Positions 1-6,382 of a stretch of 10,944 bases of DNA are shown here, piece after piece. Location of the stretch: positions 1 to 10,944 of the forward strand of contig JBHENN010000106.1 in the NCBI GenBank assembly GCA_046262015.1. The letters run 5' to 3'. This DNA is from JBHENN01 sp046262015 (GTDB lineage: Bacteria; Actinomycetota; CADDZG01; WHSQ01). The notes below the pieces were generated by a model that saw only the letters and a program-made list of their open reading frames with translations, had not been told where the DNA came from and did not search any database. Each line of letters begins with the position of its first letter. Positions within the stretch are counted from its first letter, which is position 1. A program made the position numbers and the translations under genes.

Positions 1-646
1 ACCGGCGCGCCTCGACGCCAGCTCGCAAGCCAGCGAGTCCTGCCTTGCCGCGCCCGCTGAGCTTGATCGGACCCCTACTCGCCACCGTGTGTTGCGTGAG
101 CTCCCAGTGGAGCCATCGGACCGTCGTCAGCCGCTGTCTGAGCGCCGAGTCCAGCGCGGCCTCGAGCTCCTCCGGGTCCAGCACGGCGCCCAGATCGATC
201 AGCGTCCGATTCACACCCGTCACGGGGATCCGTTCGCGGCGCGCCACGTCCCAACGGATCAGCTCCAGCGTTCTGTGGACCGTGAGGAGCTTGGACCGTG
301 AGCGCGTCGCTCGGGGAACGGTTATCTCGATGCCCTCTTGGAGGAACCCTTCGAGGCCCCACAACCTCCCCGCCGATCGGTGAGAGGCGATAGCGTCCGG
401 ACTTCCCCAGAGACAGGCGGCCATGACCTTCTGGTGCCATGTCTCTACGGTCCCGGCGAACCGATAGACGCGCGGCAGAAGACGGACGAGGGTCCCGTTG
501 GCGAGCCGCCGATCGAGCGCGTGTCGCGAGTGGCCAGCCGCCAGCACCTGGGCGCGACCGATAGCGCCGTGTTGACTCTCGGCGACACGTCTGCACTCAG
601 CGTCGGCGGTTCCCTCGCGCCACCTGCCTCGATATGCGCTGCCCAT
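1..646 (-). CDS. AbiEi-type antitoxin-domain / DUF559-like protein, 3' end cut by window edge
   Basis: The minus-strand frame is open from an ATG at 646 to the left edge and gives 215 residues with no stop, so the C-terminus is outside the window. The N-terminal part (about residues 20-65) reads as a winged-helix segment: VAESQHGAIGRAQVLAAG, then HALDRRLANG and VRLLPRVYRFAG. The middle has ACLWGSPDAIASHRSAGRLW. A later stretch, IPVTGVNRTLIDLGAVLDPEE followed by LDSALRQRL, is typical of actinobacterial proteins annotated as type IV toxin-antitoxin AbiEi-domain proteins, many of which end in a DUF559 (Vsr-like endonuclease) domain. That family assignment is from recall of motifs. Whether the nuclease domain is present cannot be seen. 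No good Shine-Dalgarno or -10 box precedes ATG 646, so the start is uncertain; TTG 664 is an upstream alternative in the same frame. The gene is divergent from uvrB with about 130 bases between. A physiological toxin-antitoxin role is not shown. Confidence 0.75.
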   Translation of the reverse strand, partial: MGSAYRGRWREGTADAECRRVAESQHGAIGRAQVLAAGHSRHALDRRLANGTLVRLLPRVYRFAGTVETWHQKVMAACLWGSPDAIASHRSAGRLWGLEGFLQEGIEITVPRATRSRSKLLTVHRTLELIRWDVARRERIPVTGVNRTLIDLGAVLDPEELEAALDSALRQRLTTVRWLHWELTQHTVASRGPIKLSGRGKAGLAGLRAGVEARR

Positions 647-710
647 GGCAACACCGAACCCCAACCGAGCCCCAGGAGTCTGTGCGCGCGGTCACTGGTG
701 GTCCAACGGT

Positions 711-760
711 GGGGGCGAAGCGGAGGGGGGCGGCGCGCCTGGGGGGATCGGGGAGGGGCG
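711..760 (+). other. G-tract cluster in the uvrB promoter (possible G-quadruplex)
   Basis: The plus strand has G-runs at 725-730, 741-746, 750-753 and 755-758, plus another just before 720. The last three are separated by loops of 3 and 1 bases; the first loop is 10 bases. The cluster occupies the -35 and spacer region directly before the uvrB -10 box. Folding is an inference from the pattern only. Confidence 0.5.
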
Positions 761-764
761 TCGC

Positions 765-770
765 TAGACT
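765..770 (+). promoter_or_regulatory. -10 box of uvrB (TAGACT), near-leaderless start
   Basis: TAGACT lies 7 bases before the uvrB ATG, so transcription should begin at or one base before the start codon. There is no Shine-Dalgarno sequence and no recognisable -35 box; the -35 position falls in G-runs. The same hexamer precedes the tRNA gene at 9894. Confidence 0.55.
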
Positions 771-777
771 CGGAGCC

Positions 778-2781
778 ATGCCCCCGTTCAAGGTCGAGGC
801 CGACTTCGCGCCCGCAGGCGACCAACCCGAGGCCATCGCCGGCCTGGCCGAGCGCGTGCTGCGGGGCGACGCGTACACCACCCTTCTGGGCGCCACCGGC
901 ACCGGCAAGACGGCCACGATCGCGTGGGCTCTCGAGGAGATCCAGAGGCCCACGCTGGTGATAGCTCCCAACAAGTCGCTCGGCGCCCAGCTGTGCAACG
1001 AGTTCAAGCGCTTCTTCCCGCGCAATGCGGTGGAGTACTTCGTCTCCTACTACGACTATTACCAGCCCGAGGCCTACGTGCCGTCGAGCGACACCTACAT
1101 CGAGAAGGACTCGTCCATCAACGACGAGATCGAGCGTCTGCGCCACTCGGCCACCAGCGCTCTGCTGCAGCGGAAGGATGTGCTCATCGTGGCGAGCGTG
1201 TCGTGCATCTTCGGCCTCGGCTCCCCCGAGGAGTACCTCAACCAGGTCGTCAGCGTCGCCCGAGGCGGAACCGCCGATCGGGACTTCATCCTGCAGAAGC
1301 TCGTAGACATCCAGTACGAACGCAACGACATCAACTTCATCCGGGGCAAGTTCCGCGTGCGAGGCGACACGATCGAGGTGTTCCCCGCGTACGAGGAGCG
1401 CGCGCTGCGTATCGAGCTGTTCGGGGAGGAGGTCGACCGCATCATCGAGCTCGATCCCCTCACCGGCGAGATCACCCGCGAGCTGGACCACGTAACGATC
1501 TATCCCGCGTCCCACTACGTCGCCTCGCGCGAGCGGATGGACCGGGCGATCGTGCAGATCCAGGCCGAGCTGAAGGACCGGCTCACGGTGCTCGAGGGCC
1601 AGGGCAAGCTCCTCGAGGCGCAGCGATTGCGGATGCGGACGCAGTACGACCTGGAGATGATGAAGGAGGTCGGGTTCTGCTCGGGGATCGAGAACTACGC
1701 CCGCCACATCGAAGGCCGCGAGCCGGGCTCCAAGCCCAACACGCTCATCGACTATTTCCCCGCCGACATGCTGGTGGTCATCGACGAGTCGCATGTGGCG
1801 GTCCCCCAACTGCACGCGATGTACGAGGGCGACATGAGCCGCAAGCGCGTGCTCGTCGAGCACGGCTTCCGGCTGCCGAGCGCGATGGACAACCGGCCGC
1901 TCAAATTCGACGAGTTCATCGATCGGGTGGACCAGATCGTCTTCATGAGCGCGACCCCGGGCCCGTTCGAGCTGCGGATGTCCACGCCTCCGCTGGTCGA
2001 GCAGATCGTTCGGCCGACCGGATTGATCGATCCCGAGGTGATCATCAAGCCCACCAAGGGCCAGATCGACGACCTCATGGAGGAGATCCGCAAGCGGACC
2101 GAGGCCGAGCAGCGGGTGCTGGTCACGACCCTCACCAAGAAGATGGCCGAGGACCTGACCGATTACCTCCTCGAGTCCGGGATCCGCGTGCGCTATCTGC
2201 ATGCGGACATCGACACGGTCCAACGCATGGAGATACTGCGGGACCTGAGGCTCGGCGAATTCGACGTCCTCGTGGGTATCAACCTGCTGCGCGAGGGCCT
2301 CGACCTTCCCGAGGTCTCGCTCGTCGCGATCCTGGACGCCGACAAAGAGGGCTACCTACGGTCGCAGACATCGCTGATCCAGACGATCGGGCGCGCCGCA
2401 CGCCACGTCGAGGGCCAGGTCCTCATGTACGCGGACGAGGTCACCGGGTCGATGCGCCAAGCGATATCCGAGACCCAGCGGCGCCGGAAGATCCAGCTCG
2501 AGTACAACGAACGGCACGGGATCGACCCGCGTTCGATCCGCAAGGCCGTCAGCGACATCCTGATCGAGGGGATGGGACGCCGGGGCGGGACGCCGGTGCC
2601 CGGACGGTCCAAGAGCCGCCGCAAGGACCCGATCGGGGGGAGCCCCGACGAGCTGCGCCGTTTGATCCTGCAGCTCGAGGAGGAGATGCACGGCGCCGCG
2701 GAGGACCTCCGGTTCGAGTACGCCGCGCGTATCCGCGATGAGATCGCCGACCTCCGCAGGGAGCTGCGCGAGGTCGGCTAG
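778..2781 (+). CDS. uvrB: Excinuclease ABC subunit UvrB
   Basis: UvrB is the DNA-damage-verifying helicase-like subunit of nucleotide excision repair; it is loaded by UvrA and then recruits UvrC. The 667-residue product has the full family architecture: Walker A GATGTGKT (residues 38-45), the aromatic beta-hairpin YYDYYQPEAYVPSSD (from residue 91) that inserts between DNA strands, the DEAD-like box DESH (336-339), the LLREGLDLPEV motif (from 503), motif VI QTIGRAAR (535-542) with its arginine fingers, and a C-terminal UVR helix pair (about 624-665) that binds UvrC. ATG 778 is chosen because MPPFKVEADFAPAGDQ aligns with the normal N-terminus of the family and a TAGACT -10 box lies 7 bases upstream; an in-frame ATG at 634 would add about 48 low-complexity residues. 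It is monocistronic by position: the gene before is divergent and the next is convergent. No actinobacterial-type LexA box (GAACnnnnGTTC) is visible upstream. No key residue is missing. Confidence 0.98.
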   Translation: MPPFKVEADFAPAGDQPEAIAGLAERVLRGDAYTTLLGATGTGKTATIAWALEEIQRPTLVIAPNKSLGAQLCNEFKRFFPRNAVEYFVSYYDYYQPEAYVPSSDTYIEKDSSINDEIERLRHSATSALLQRKDVLIVASVSCIFGLGSPEEYLNQVVSVARGGTADRDFILQKLVDIQYERNDINFIRGKFRVRGDTIEVFPAYEERALRIELFGEEVDRIIELDPLTGEITRELDHVTIYPASHYVASRERMDRAIVQIQAELKDRLTVLEGQGKLLEAQRLRMRTQYDLEMMKEVGFCSGIENYARHIEGREPGSKPNTLIDYFPADMLVVIDESHVAVPQLHAMYEGDMSRKRVLVEHGFRLPSAMDNRPLKFDEFIDRVDQIVFMSATPGPFELRMSTPPLVEQIVRPTGLIDPEVIIKPTKGQIDDLMEEIRKRTEAEQRVLVTTLTKKMAEDLTDYLLESGIRVRYLHADIDTVQRMEILRDLRLGEFDVLVGINLLREGLDLPEVSLVAILDADKEGYLRSQTSLIQTIGRAARHVEGQVLMYADEVTGSMRQAISETQRRRKIQLEYNERHGIDPRSIRKAVSDILIEGMGRRGGTPVPGRSKSRRKDPIGGSPDELRRLILQLEEEMHGAAEDLRFEYAARIRDEIADLRRELREVG

Positions 2782-2793
2782 AGCGGATCGATC

Positions 2794-2818
2794 CAGATCA
2801 GCGCGTCAGATCAGCGCG
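2794..2818. repeat. 13-base tandem direct repeat at the uvrB/aminotransferase junction
   Basis: CAGATCAGCGCG occurs at 2794-2805 and again at 2807-2818, separated by one base, giving a period of 13. The second copy contains most of the last codons of the minus-strand aminotransferase, including its TGA stop. A perfect 10-base palindrome, GGATCGATCC (2785-2794), abuts it. No terminator-like stem with a T tract is visible between the two convergent genes. Confidence 0.7.
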
Positions 2819-3954
2819 GCGAGCTCGGTGAAGCAGCGGTCGAGGTCGCTCTCGTCGTTGAAGAAGTGCGGTGAGATCCGGAGCGTGTCGGCGCGACTGT
2901 CGAGCACCACGTCCCGCTCCAGCAACGCATGCAGGACCGCCTTCGCGCGGTCGCGCCCACCGGGCACGCGGACGCGCACCAACCCCCCGCGGCGCGCATC
3001 GTCGCGCGGGGTGAGCACTTCGATCCCGCGCTCGTCGGCGAGCTCGATCGCGCGGCGCGTGAGCTCGTGGTTGCGCCCCCGGATGCGTTCGACCCCTACC
3101 TCGAGGATGATGTCCAGCCCGCCCGCCGCGGTGAACGCCTGGGGCACGGCGAAGGTGCCCGTTTCGAACCGGCGGGCGTCGTCCCGGAGACGAAGCGAGC
3201 TGCGGTCGAAATCGAAGAATCCTTGGGTGCCGAACCATCCCACGACGGTCGGCTCCATCGCCGGGATCAGGTCCCTGCGGCAGTAGAGGAACGCGATGCC
3301 CTGACCACCGCACAGCCATTTGAGGGCGCCGCTGAGAAGGAAGTCGATCCCGAGCTCGTGCACGTCGATCGGCACGATGCCGCTCCCATGGAAGTCGTCG
3401 ACGACGACATACGCCCCGTGCGCATGGGCCGCCTCGACGATGGCCGGAAGGTCGAGGATCCACGAGGACTCGAAGAGGACGCGGTTGGCGTTGACGACCA
3501 CGGTGGCCTCGTCGATCCGGGCGACGACGTCGTCGGTCTCGATGCGCACCTTGTCGGGTGACGGCACCACGTGGAGCTTGGCGCCGCGGCGTTCCTGAGC
3601 GCGCCACACGTAGTGGTTGGTCGGGAAGTCCATCTCGCTCAGGACCACTCCGGGCCGCGTCCCGAAGTCCAGGCACGATGCGATCGAGGACAGGCCGATC
3701 GACACCGACGGGATGACGGCCACCTCGTCGACGTCGGCGCCGATCAGAGCGGCGAAGCGCTCCCGACACTCGGCGAGGCGGGGGAGGGCGTGCCCGAACC
3801 AGAGCTCTTCGGGCCCCAGGTGCTCCCACAGGTCCAGGTGCTCCTCGGCCAGCCGGCGACTTCGCCGAGCGAGCGGGCCGAGCGACGCCGAGATCAGGTA
3901 CGTACGCCGCTCGACCACGGGGAACTCACGGCGGTAGGAGGCGAGGTCGCGCAT
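2806..3954 (-). CDS. PLP-dependent class V aminotransferase / kynureninase-fold enzyme, substrate unknown
   Basis: The 382-residue product is a fold-type I pyridoxal-phosphate enzyme of the class V group (cysteine desulfurase, isopenicillin N epimerase and kynureninase relatives). Visible motifs are VVVDDFHGSG, with Asp186 and His189 at the positions of the cofactor-binding D-x-x-Q/H pair, and SGALKWLCGGQG, with Lys212 as the likely Schiff-base lysine, 26 residues after Asp186 as in NifS-type enzymes. Other conserved parts are SVSIGLSS (the phosphate-loop region), SEMDFPTNHYVW and WFGTQGFFDFD. The C-terminal small domain ends LRISPHFFNDESDLDRCF. It lacks the C-terminal active-site Cys loop of cysteine desulfurases as far as can be seen, so sulfur transfer is unlikely. 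ATG 3954 is the start: a TACGCT -10 box lies exactly 6 bases upstream, giving a leaderless message. The frame stays open upstream to 4464, but that part overlaps the divergent LysM gene and is not credible coding sequence. The neighbours give no clue to a substrate. Confidence 0.88.
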   Translation of the reverse strand: MRDLASYRREFPVVERRTYLISASLGPLARRSRRLAEEHLDLWEHLGPEELWFGHALPRLAECRERFAALIGADVDEVAVIPSVSIGLSSIASCLDFGTRPGVVLSEMDFPTNHYVWRAQERRGAKLHVVPSPDKVRIETDDVVARIDEATVVVNANRVLFESSWILDLPAIVEAAHAHGAYVVVDDFHGSGIVPIDVHELGIDFLLSGALKWLCGGQGIAFLYCRRDLIPAMEPTVVGWFGTQGFFDFDRSSLRLRDDARRFETGTFAVPQAFTAAGGLDIILEVGVERIRGRNHELTRRAIELADERGIEVLTPRDDARRGGLVRVRVPGGRDRAKAVLHALLERDVVLDSRADTLRISPHFFNDESDLDRCFTELAALI

Positions 3955-3960
3955 GGCCGG

Positions 3961-3966
3961 AGCGTA
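3961..3966 (-). promoter_or_regulatory. -10 box of the aminotransferase gene (TACGCT), leaderless
   Basis: On the minus strand TACGCT occupies positions -12 to -7 relative to the A of the ATG at 3954, so the message would start at the start codon itself. No Shine-Dalgarno sequence and no clear -35 box are present. Confidence 0.5.
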
Positions 3967-4013
3967 AATCGTCCCGCTCGACGTCGGCCGCCCCGCTCCT
4001 CGCAGGGGCCTCG

Positions 4014-4039
4014 GCCGCGCGCCGCACCCGGGGCGCGGC
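4014..4039. other. Inverted repeat between two divergent promoters
   Basis: GCCGCGC (4014-4020) and GCGCGGC (4033-4039) form a perfect 7-base inverted repeat with a 12-base loop. Its right edge touches the putative -35 box of the LysM gene (4040-4045). It could be an operator for either divergent gene or a fortuitous GC-rich palindrome. Confidence 0.35.
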
Positions 4040-4068
4040 TTGTGCTTGCTGTTGTGGTCTGTTAATAA
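4040..4068 (+). promoter_or_regulatory. Putative promoter of the LysM transglycosylase gene
   Basis: TTGTGC (4040-4045), a 17-base spacer and TAATAA (4063-4068) resemble a primary sigma-factor promoter. This is one of the few AT-rich spots in the window. Predicted transcription start is about 4075, three bases before ATG 4078. Confidence 0.5.
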
Positions 4069-4077
4069 GTGATGCTG

Positions 4078-4929
4078 ATGAGGCGAAGGTACCGGGGAAG
4101 ACACCTGAGGATGCGGCCCCGACGGCGGGGGCCTGTGGTCGTCGCGACCGCGGCGTCGCTGTCGTTGTCGGGCCCGCTTGCCGGCAGCGCCCGAGCCGGC
4201 GTCCACGTCGTGCGGCAGGGCCAGACCCTGTCCGCGATCGCGCACCGGTACAAGATCTCGGTTACCCGGCTCGTCCGGGTCAACCGCGTGGCGAACCCGA
4301 ACCTGATCGTGGTCGGCCAGCGCCTCCGGGTCCCCGGCAAGGGCCGGTCGGTAGCCCGCGTCCACGTGGTGCGGGCCGGGGAGACCCTGTCCGGGATCGC
4401 CGCCCACCACGGGACGTCGGCTGCTGCGTTGGCCCGGCGCAACCGCCTGCGGGACCCCAACCACATCGTGGTCGGCCAGCGGCTGAGGGTCCCTGGCTCC
4501 GGAGGAGGCGGCGCTCCCGCGCAGCGCGCACCCTCACCCGGCAGGACGTCCGTGGGGGCGTCGCTCGAGCGCCAGGCGCGGGTCCACGGCGTCAGCGTCG
4601 CCCTGGTCAAGGCGCTCGCGTGGCAAGAGAGCGGGTGGAACCAGAGGGCGGTCTCGTCGGCCGGCGCGGTCGGTGTGATGCAGGTGATGCCCGCGACGGC
4701 CCGCTACGTCAACCAGGTCCTCGGTGGGGGACACCTCGACATCCGCACGATGGACGACAACGTCCATCTCGGCGTGATGTACCTCCATCACCTCCTCGGG
4801 ATGATGCGATCCGAGCGCCGAGCCCTGGCGGCTTACTACGCCGGGCCGGGCAACGTCGGCCGCCGCCTGAGCCCGGGCCAGCGCCACTACGCCGACAACG
4901 TGCAGGCCCTGAAGGCCCGGTTCGGCTGA
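4078..4929 (+). CDS. Secreted lytic transglycosylase with two LysM domains
   Basis: The product (283 residues from this start) should be exported, bind peptidoglycan and cleave its glycan strands. An Arg-rich N-terminus is followed by a hydrophobic segment ending LAGSARA (signal peptidase site near residue 40). Two LysM domains follow, about residues 42-89 and 95-140, each opening HVVR-GxTLSxIA and closing IVVGQRLRVPG. After a Gly/Pro/Ala linker comes an SLT-type (goose-lysozyme-like) domain from about residue 160: LVKALAWQESGWN with catalytic Glu184, then SSAGAVGVMQVMPATARYV and LAAYYAGPGNV. All are standard for this family. The start is uncertain: GTG 4069 and ATG 4072, 4078 and 4111 are in frame. 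The promoter at 4040-4068 predicts a start of transcription near 4075, which favours 4078 (near-leaderless) or 4111 (GGGGAAG about 10 bases upstream, and a tidy 29-residue signal peptide). The gene is divergent from the aminotransferase and convergent with the protease. A resuscitation or cell-division role is possible but not shown. Confidence 0.92.
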   Translation: MRRRYRGRHLRMRPRRRGPVVVATAASLSLSGPLAGSARAGVHVVRQGQTLSAIAHRYKISVTRLVRVNRVANPNLIVVGQRLRVPGKGRSVARVHVVRAGETLSGIAAHHGTSAAALARRNRLRDPNHIVVGQRLRVPGSGGGGAPAQRAPSPGRTSVGASLERQARVHGVSVALVKALAWQESGWNQRAVSSAGAVGVMQVMPATARYVNQVLGGGHLDIRTMDDNVHLGVMYLHHLLGMMRSERRALAAYYAGPGNVGRRLSPGQRHYADNVQALKARFG

Positions 4930-4949
4930 CCTCGCTCACCCCCACCCCC

Positions 4950-4967
4950 GCCGGCACGACGGCCGGC
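4950..4967. terminator. GC-rich hairpin between convergent genes, possible bidirectional terminator
   Basis: GCCGGC (4950-4955) and GCCGGC (4962-4967) form a 6-base stem with the loop ACGACG, in the 62-base gap between the ends of the transglycosylase and protease genes. There is no T tract on either side, so this is a tentative call based mainly on position. Confidence 0.45.
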
Positions 4968-4991
4968 TCGTGTGGCAGCCGAAAGGGGTGA

Positions 4992-6167
4992 CTAGAGGTT
5001 GGTGAACAGGAGGTGGTTGTTGACCGAGCTAGACGACGTGACGATGCCCTTGGTGGTCAGGTTGTACAGCGCCGTGCGCACCGCAGCCGGTGACGCCGCC
5101 GGGTTGCCCTGAAGGTAGAGGGCGGCAACTCCCGCCACGTGCGGCGTCGCCATCGACGTGCCGCTGATGGTGTTCGTGGCGGTGTCGCTCGTGTGCCACG
5201 CGGACGTGATGCTCACGCCCGGGGCGAACCAGTCGACGCAGTTGCCGTAGTTGGACCACGACGCCTTCTTGTCTGCCTTGTCGGTGGCTCCGATCGTCAT
5301 CGCCTCGGCCACCCGGGCCGGAGAGTAGTTGCACGCGTTCTGTGCCCACCCGAGGAGGTTGCCGTTCCCGGCCGCCACCGCGTAGCTGACGCCGTCGGCG
5401 ATCGAGTTCTTGACCGCCGTGTCGAGCGACGAGCTGGCCCCGCCGCCGAGGCTCATGTTGGCCACCGCCGGGGCACCGGCGGCATGGTTCCCGGTCACCC
5501 AGTCGACCCCCTTGATGACCCCGGAGGTCGATCCGCTCCCGGCGCAGTCGAGCACCCGCACGCCCACGAGCTTGACGGCCTTGGCGACCCCATGCGTGGT
5601 CCCGCCGACGGTTCCCGAGACGTGCGTCCCGTGGCCGTTGCAATCGTCCGCCGAGCCTCCATCGATGGCGTCGTAGCCCGAGACGGCACGGCCGGTGAGC
5701 TGGCTGTGGCTGAAGCGGATCCCGGTGTCGATGATGTAGGCCGTGACCCCGGTCCCGGTGGCGACGTAGTTGAAGTTACCGTCCAGGGTCTTTCCCGTCT
5801 GGTCGATCCGATCCAGGCCCCAGGTGGCGTTGGTCTGGGTCGTCGAGGCGCTCATCTGCCCGTCTTCCTCGATGTGGACGACCCGTGGGTCCGCCGCCAG
5901 CGTGCCCACGAGCCGGACGGGCAGGGTCGCGGCGTATCCCTTGATGGCATGGCGGTAGACGAAGCTGATGTCGCCGCCGACCCGGCGGACGTGGTCGGCC
6001 GCGACGGCGCCCGGCGCGGCTACGGAGTCCTCCATGACCACGATGAAGTCGCCCATGACGTCGACGTCGCGGGTCGGTGCGGCGGCCGCCGACGACGACA
6101 AGGTGGCGGCCGTGATCAGTCCGGCCGCGACGATGGTCAGTCTGCGGAAGCGGGTCCCTCGCAACAT
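4992..6167 (-). CDS. Secreted subtilisin-family (S8) serine protease, aqualysin I/proteinase K-like
   Basis: The 391-residue preproprotein is an extracellular endopeptidase. MLRGTRFRRLTIVAAGLI to AAAA (about residues 1-30) is a signal peptide. An inhibitor I9 propeptide follows (about 35-104: DFIVVMEDSV, YRHAIKGYAATLP, PRVVHIEEDG). The mature enzyme probably begins near residue 106, just before TWGLDRIDQ. The catalytic triad is Asp147 (YIIDTGI), His179 (NGHGTHVSGT) and Ser338 (SGTSMATPHVAG); Asn268 in AAGNGN is the oxyanion residue. Four cysteines (DDCNGHG, VLDCAGSG, NACNYSP, NYGNCVDW) match the two disulfide positions known for aqualysin I, and long stretches closely resemble that enzyme from memory. 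It stops right at the end of the catalytic domain and has no C-terminal prodomain. ATG 6167 is chosen for its GGGAGG Shine-Dalgarno 7 bases upstream and the signal peptide; the frame is open for 33 more codons without support. Function is near certain; natural substrate unknown. Confidence 0.96.
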   Translation of the reverse strand: MLRGTRFRRLTIVAAGLITAATLSSSAAAAPTRDVDVMGDFIVVMEDSVAAPGAVAADHVRRVGGDISFVYRHAIKGYAATLPVRLVGTLAADPRVVHIEEDGQMSASTTQTNATWGLDRIDQTGKTLDGNFNYVATGTGVTAYIIDTGIRFSHSQLTGRAVSGYDAIDGGSADDCNGHGTHVSGTVGGTTHGVAKAVKLVGVRVLDCAGSGSTSGVIKGVDWVTGNHAAGAPAVANMSLGGGASSSLDTAVKNSIADGVSYAVAAGNGNLLGWAQNACNYSPARVAEAMTIGATDKADKKASWSNYGNCVDWFAPGVSITSAWHTSDTATNTISGTSMATPHVAGVAALYLQGNPAASPAAVRTALYNLTTKGIVTSSSSVNNHLLFTNL

Positions 6168-6247
6168 GTTCCAACCTCCCTTTCTCACGTCGAGGAGTCC
6201 CGCCGGAGACCTCGATCTGCGCTCGCCCCCTCGTGGCCGATAGGGGC

Positions 6248-6276
6248 AGTATGCGGTCGGCGGCACCCCGAATCAA
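6248..6276 (-). promoter_or_regulatory. Putative promoter of the S8 protease gene
   Basis: On the minus strand TTGATT (6271-6276) and CATACT (6248-6253) are separated by exactly 17 bases, each matching four of six consensus positions. The predicted leader is about 70 bases and carries the GGGAGG Shine-Dalgarno sequence at 6175-6180. Confidence 0.4.
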
Positions 6277-6368
6277 GACCCATCGCCGATGCCGCTCCGC
6301 CCCGTGGGATCTCTCCCGGTCTCTCCGTCCGGAGCTTCCTGGGGTCCGGGAGTTACAACCGCGTCGTT

Positions 6369-6374
6369 TACCAT
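6369..6374 (+). promoter_or_regulatory. Putative -10 box of uvrA (TACCAT)
   Basis: TACCAT lies 8 bases before GTG 6383 and fits TAnnnT, the same arrangement as for uvrB and the aminotransferase gene. No -35 box or Shine-Dalgarno sequence is visible. The 215-base gap from the protease start to here otherwise holds only the protease promoter. Confidence 0.35.
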
Positions 6375-6382
6375 CTCGTGCC

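Noticed and set aside
75..596. A 173-codon minus-strand frame overlapping the left-edge gene
   Set aside because: The product is Arg/Gly/Pro-rich with no motif, and the alternative frame on the same strand gives a recognisable AbiEi-like protein.
445..2223. A 592-codon open frame antisense to uvrB
   Set aside because: It lies opposite uvrB and its protein is a run of Asp, Leu, Val, His and Arg typical of antisense frames in GC-rich genes. It has no family motif.
3955..4464. Upstream extension of the aminotransferase frame across the LysM gene
   Set aside because: The added residues have no aminotransferase homology, and the leaderless -10 box fixes the start at 3954.
6155..6175. AACATGTT palindrome near the protease start as a possible SOS box
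   Set aside because: It does not fit the GAACnnnnGTTC pattern of actinobacterial LexA sites, and it sits at the protease start codon, not near uvrA.
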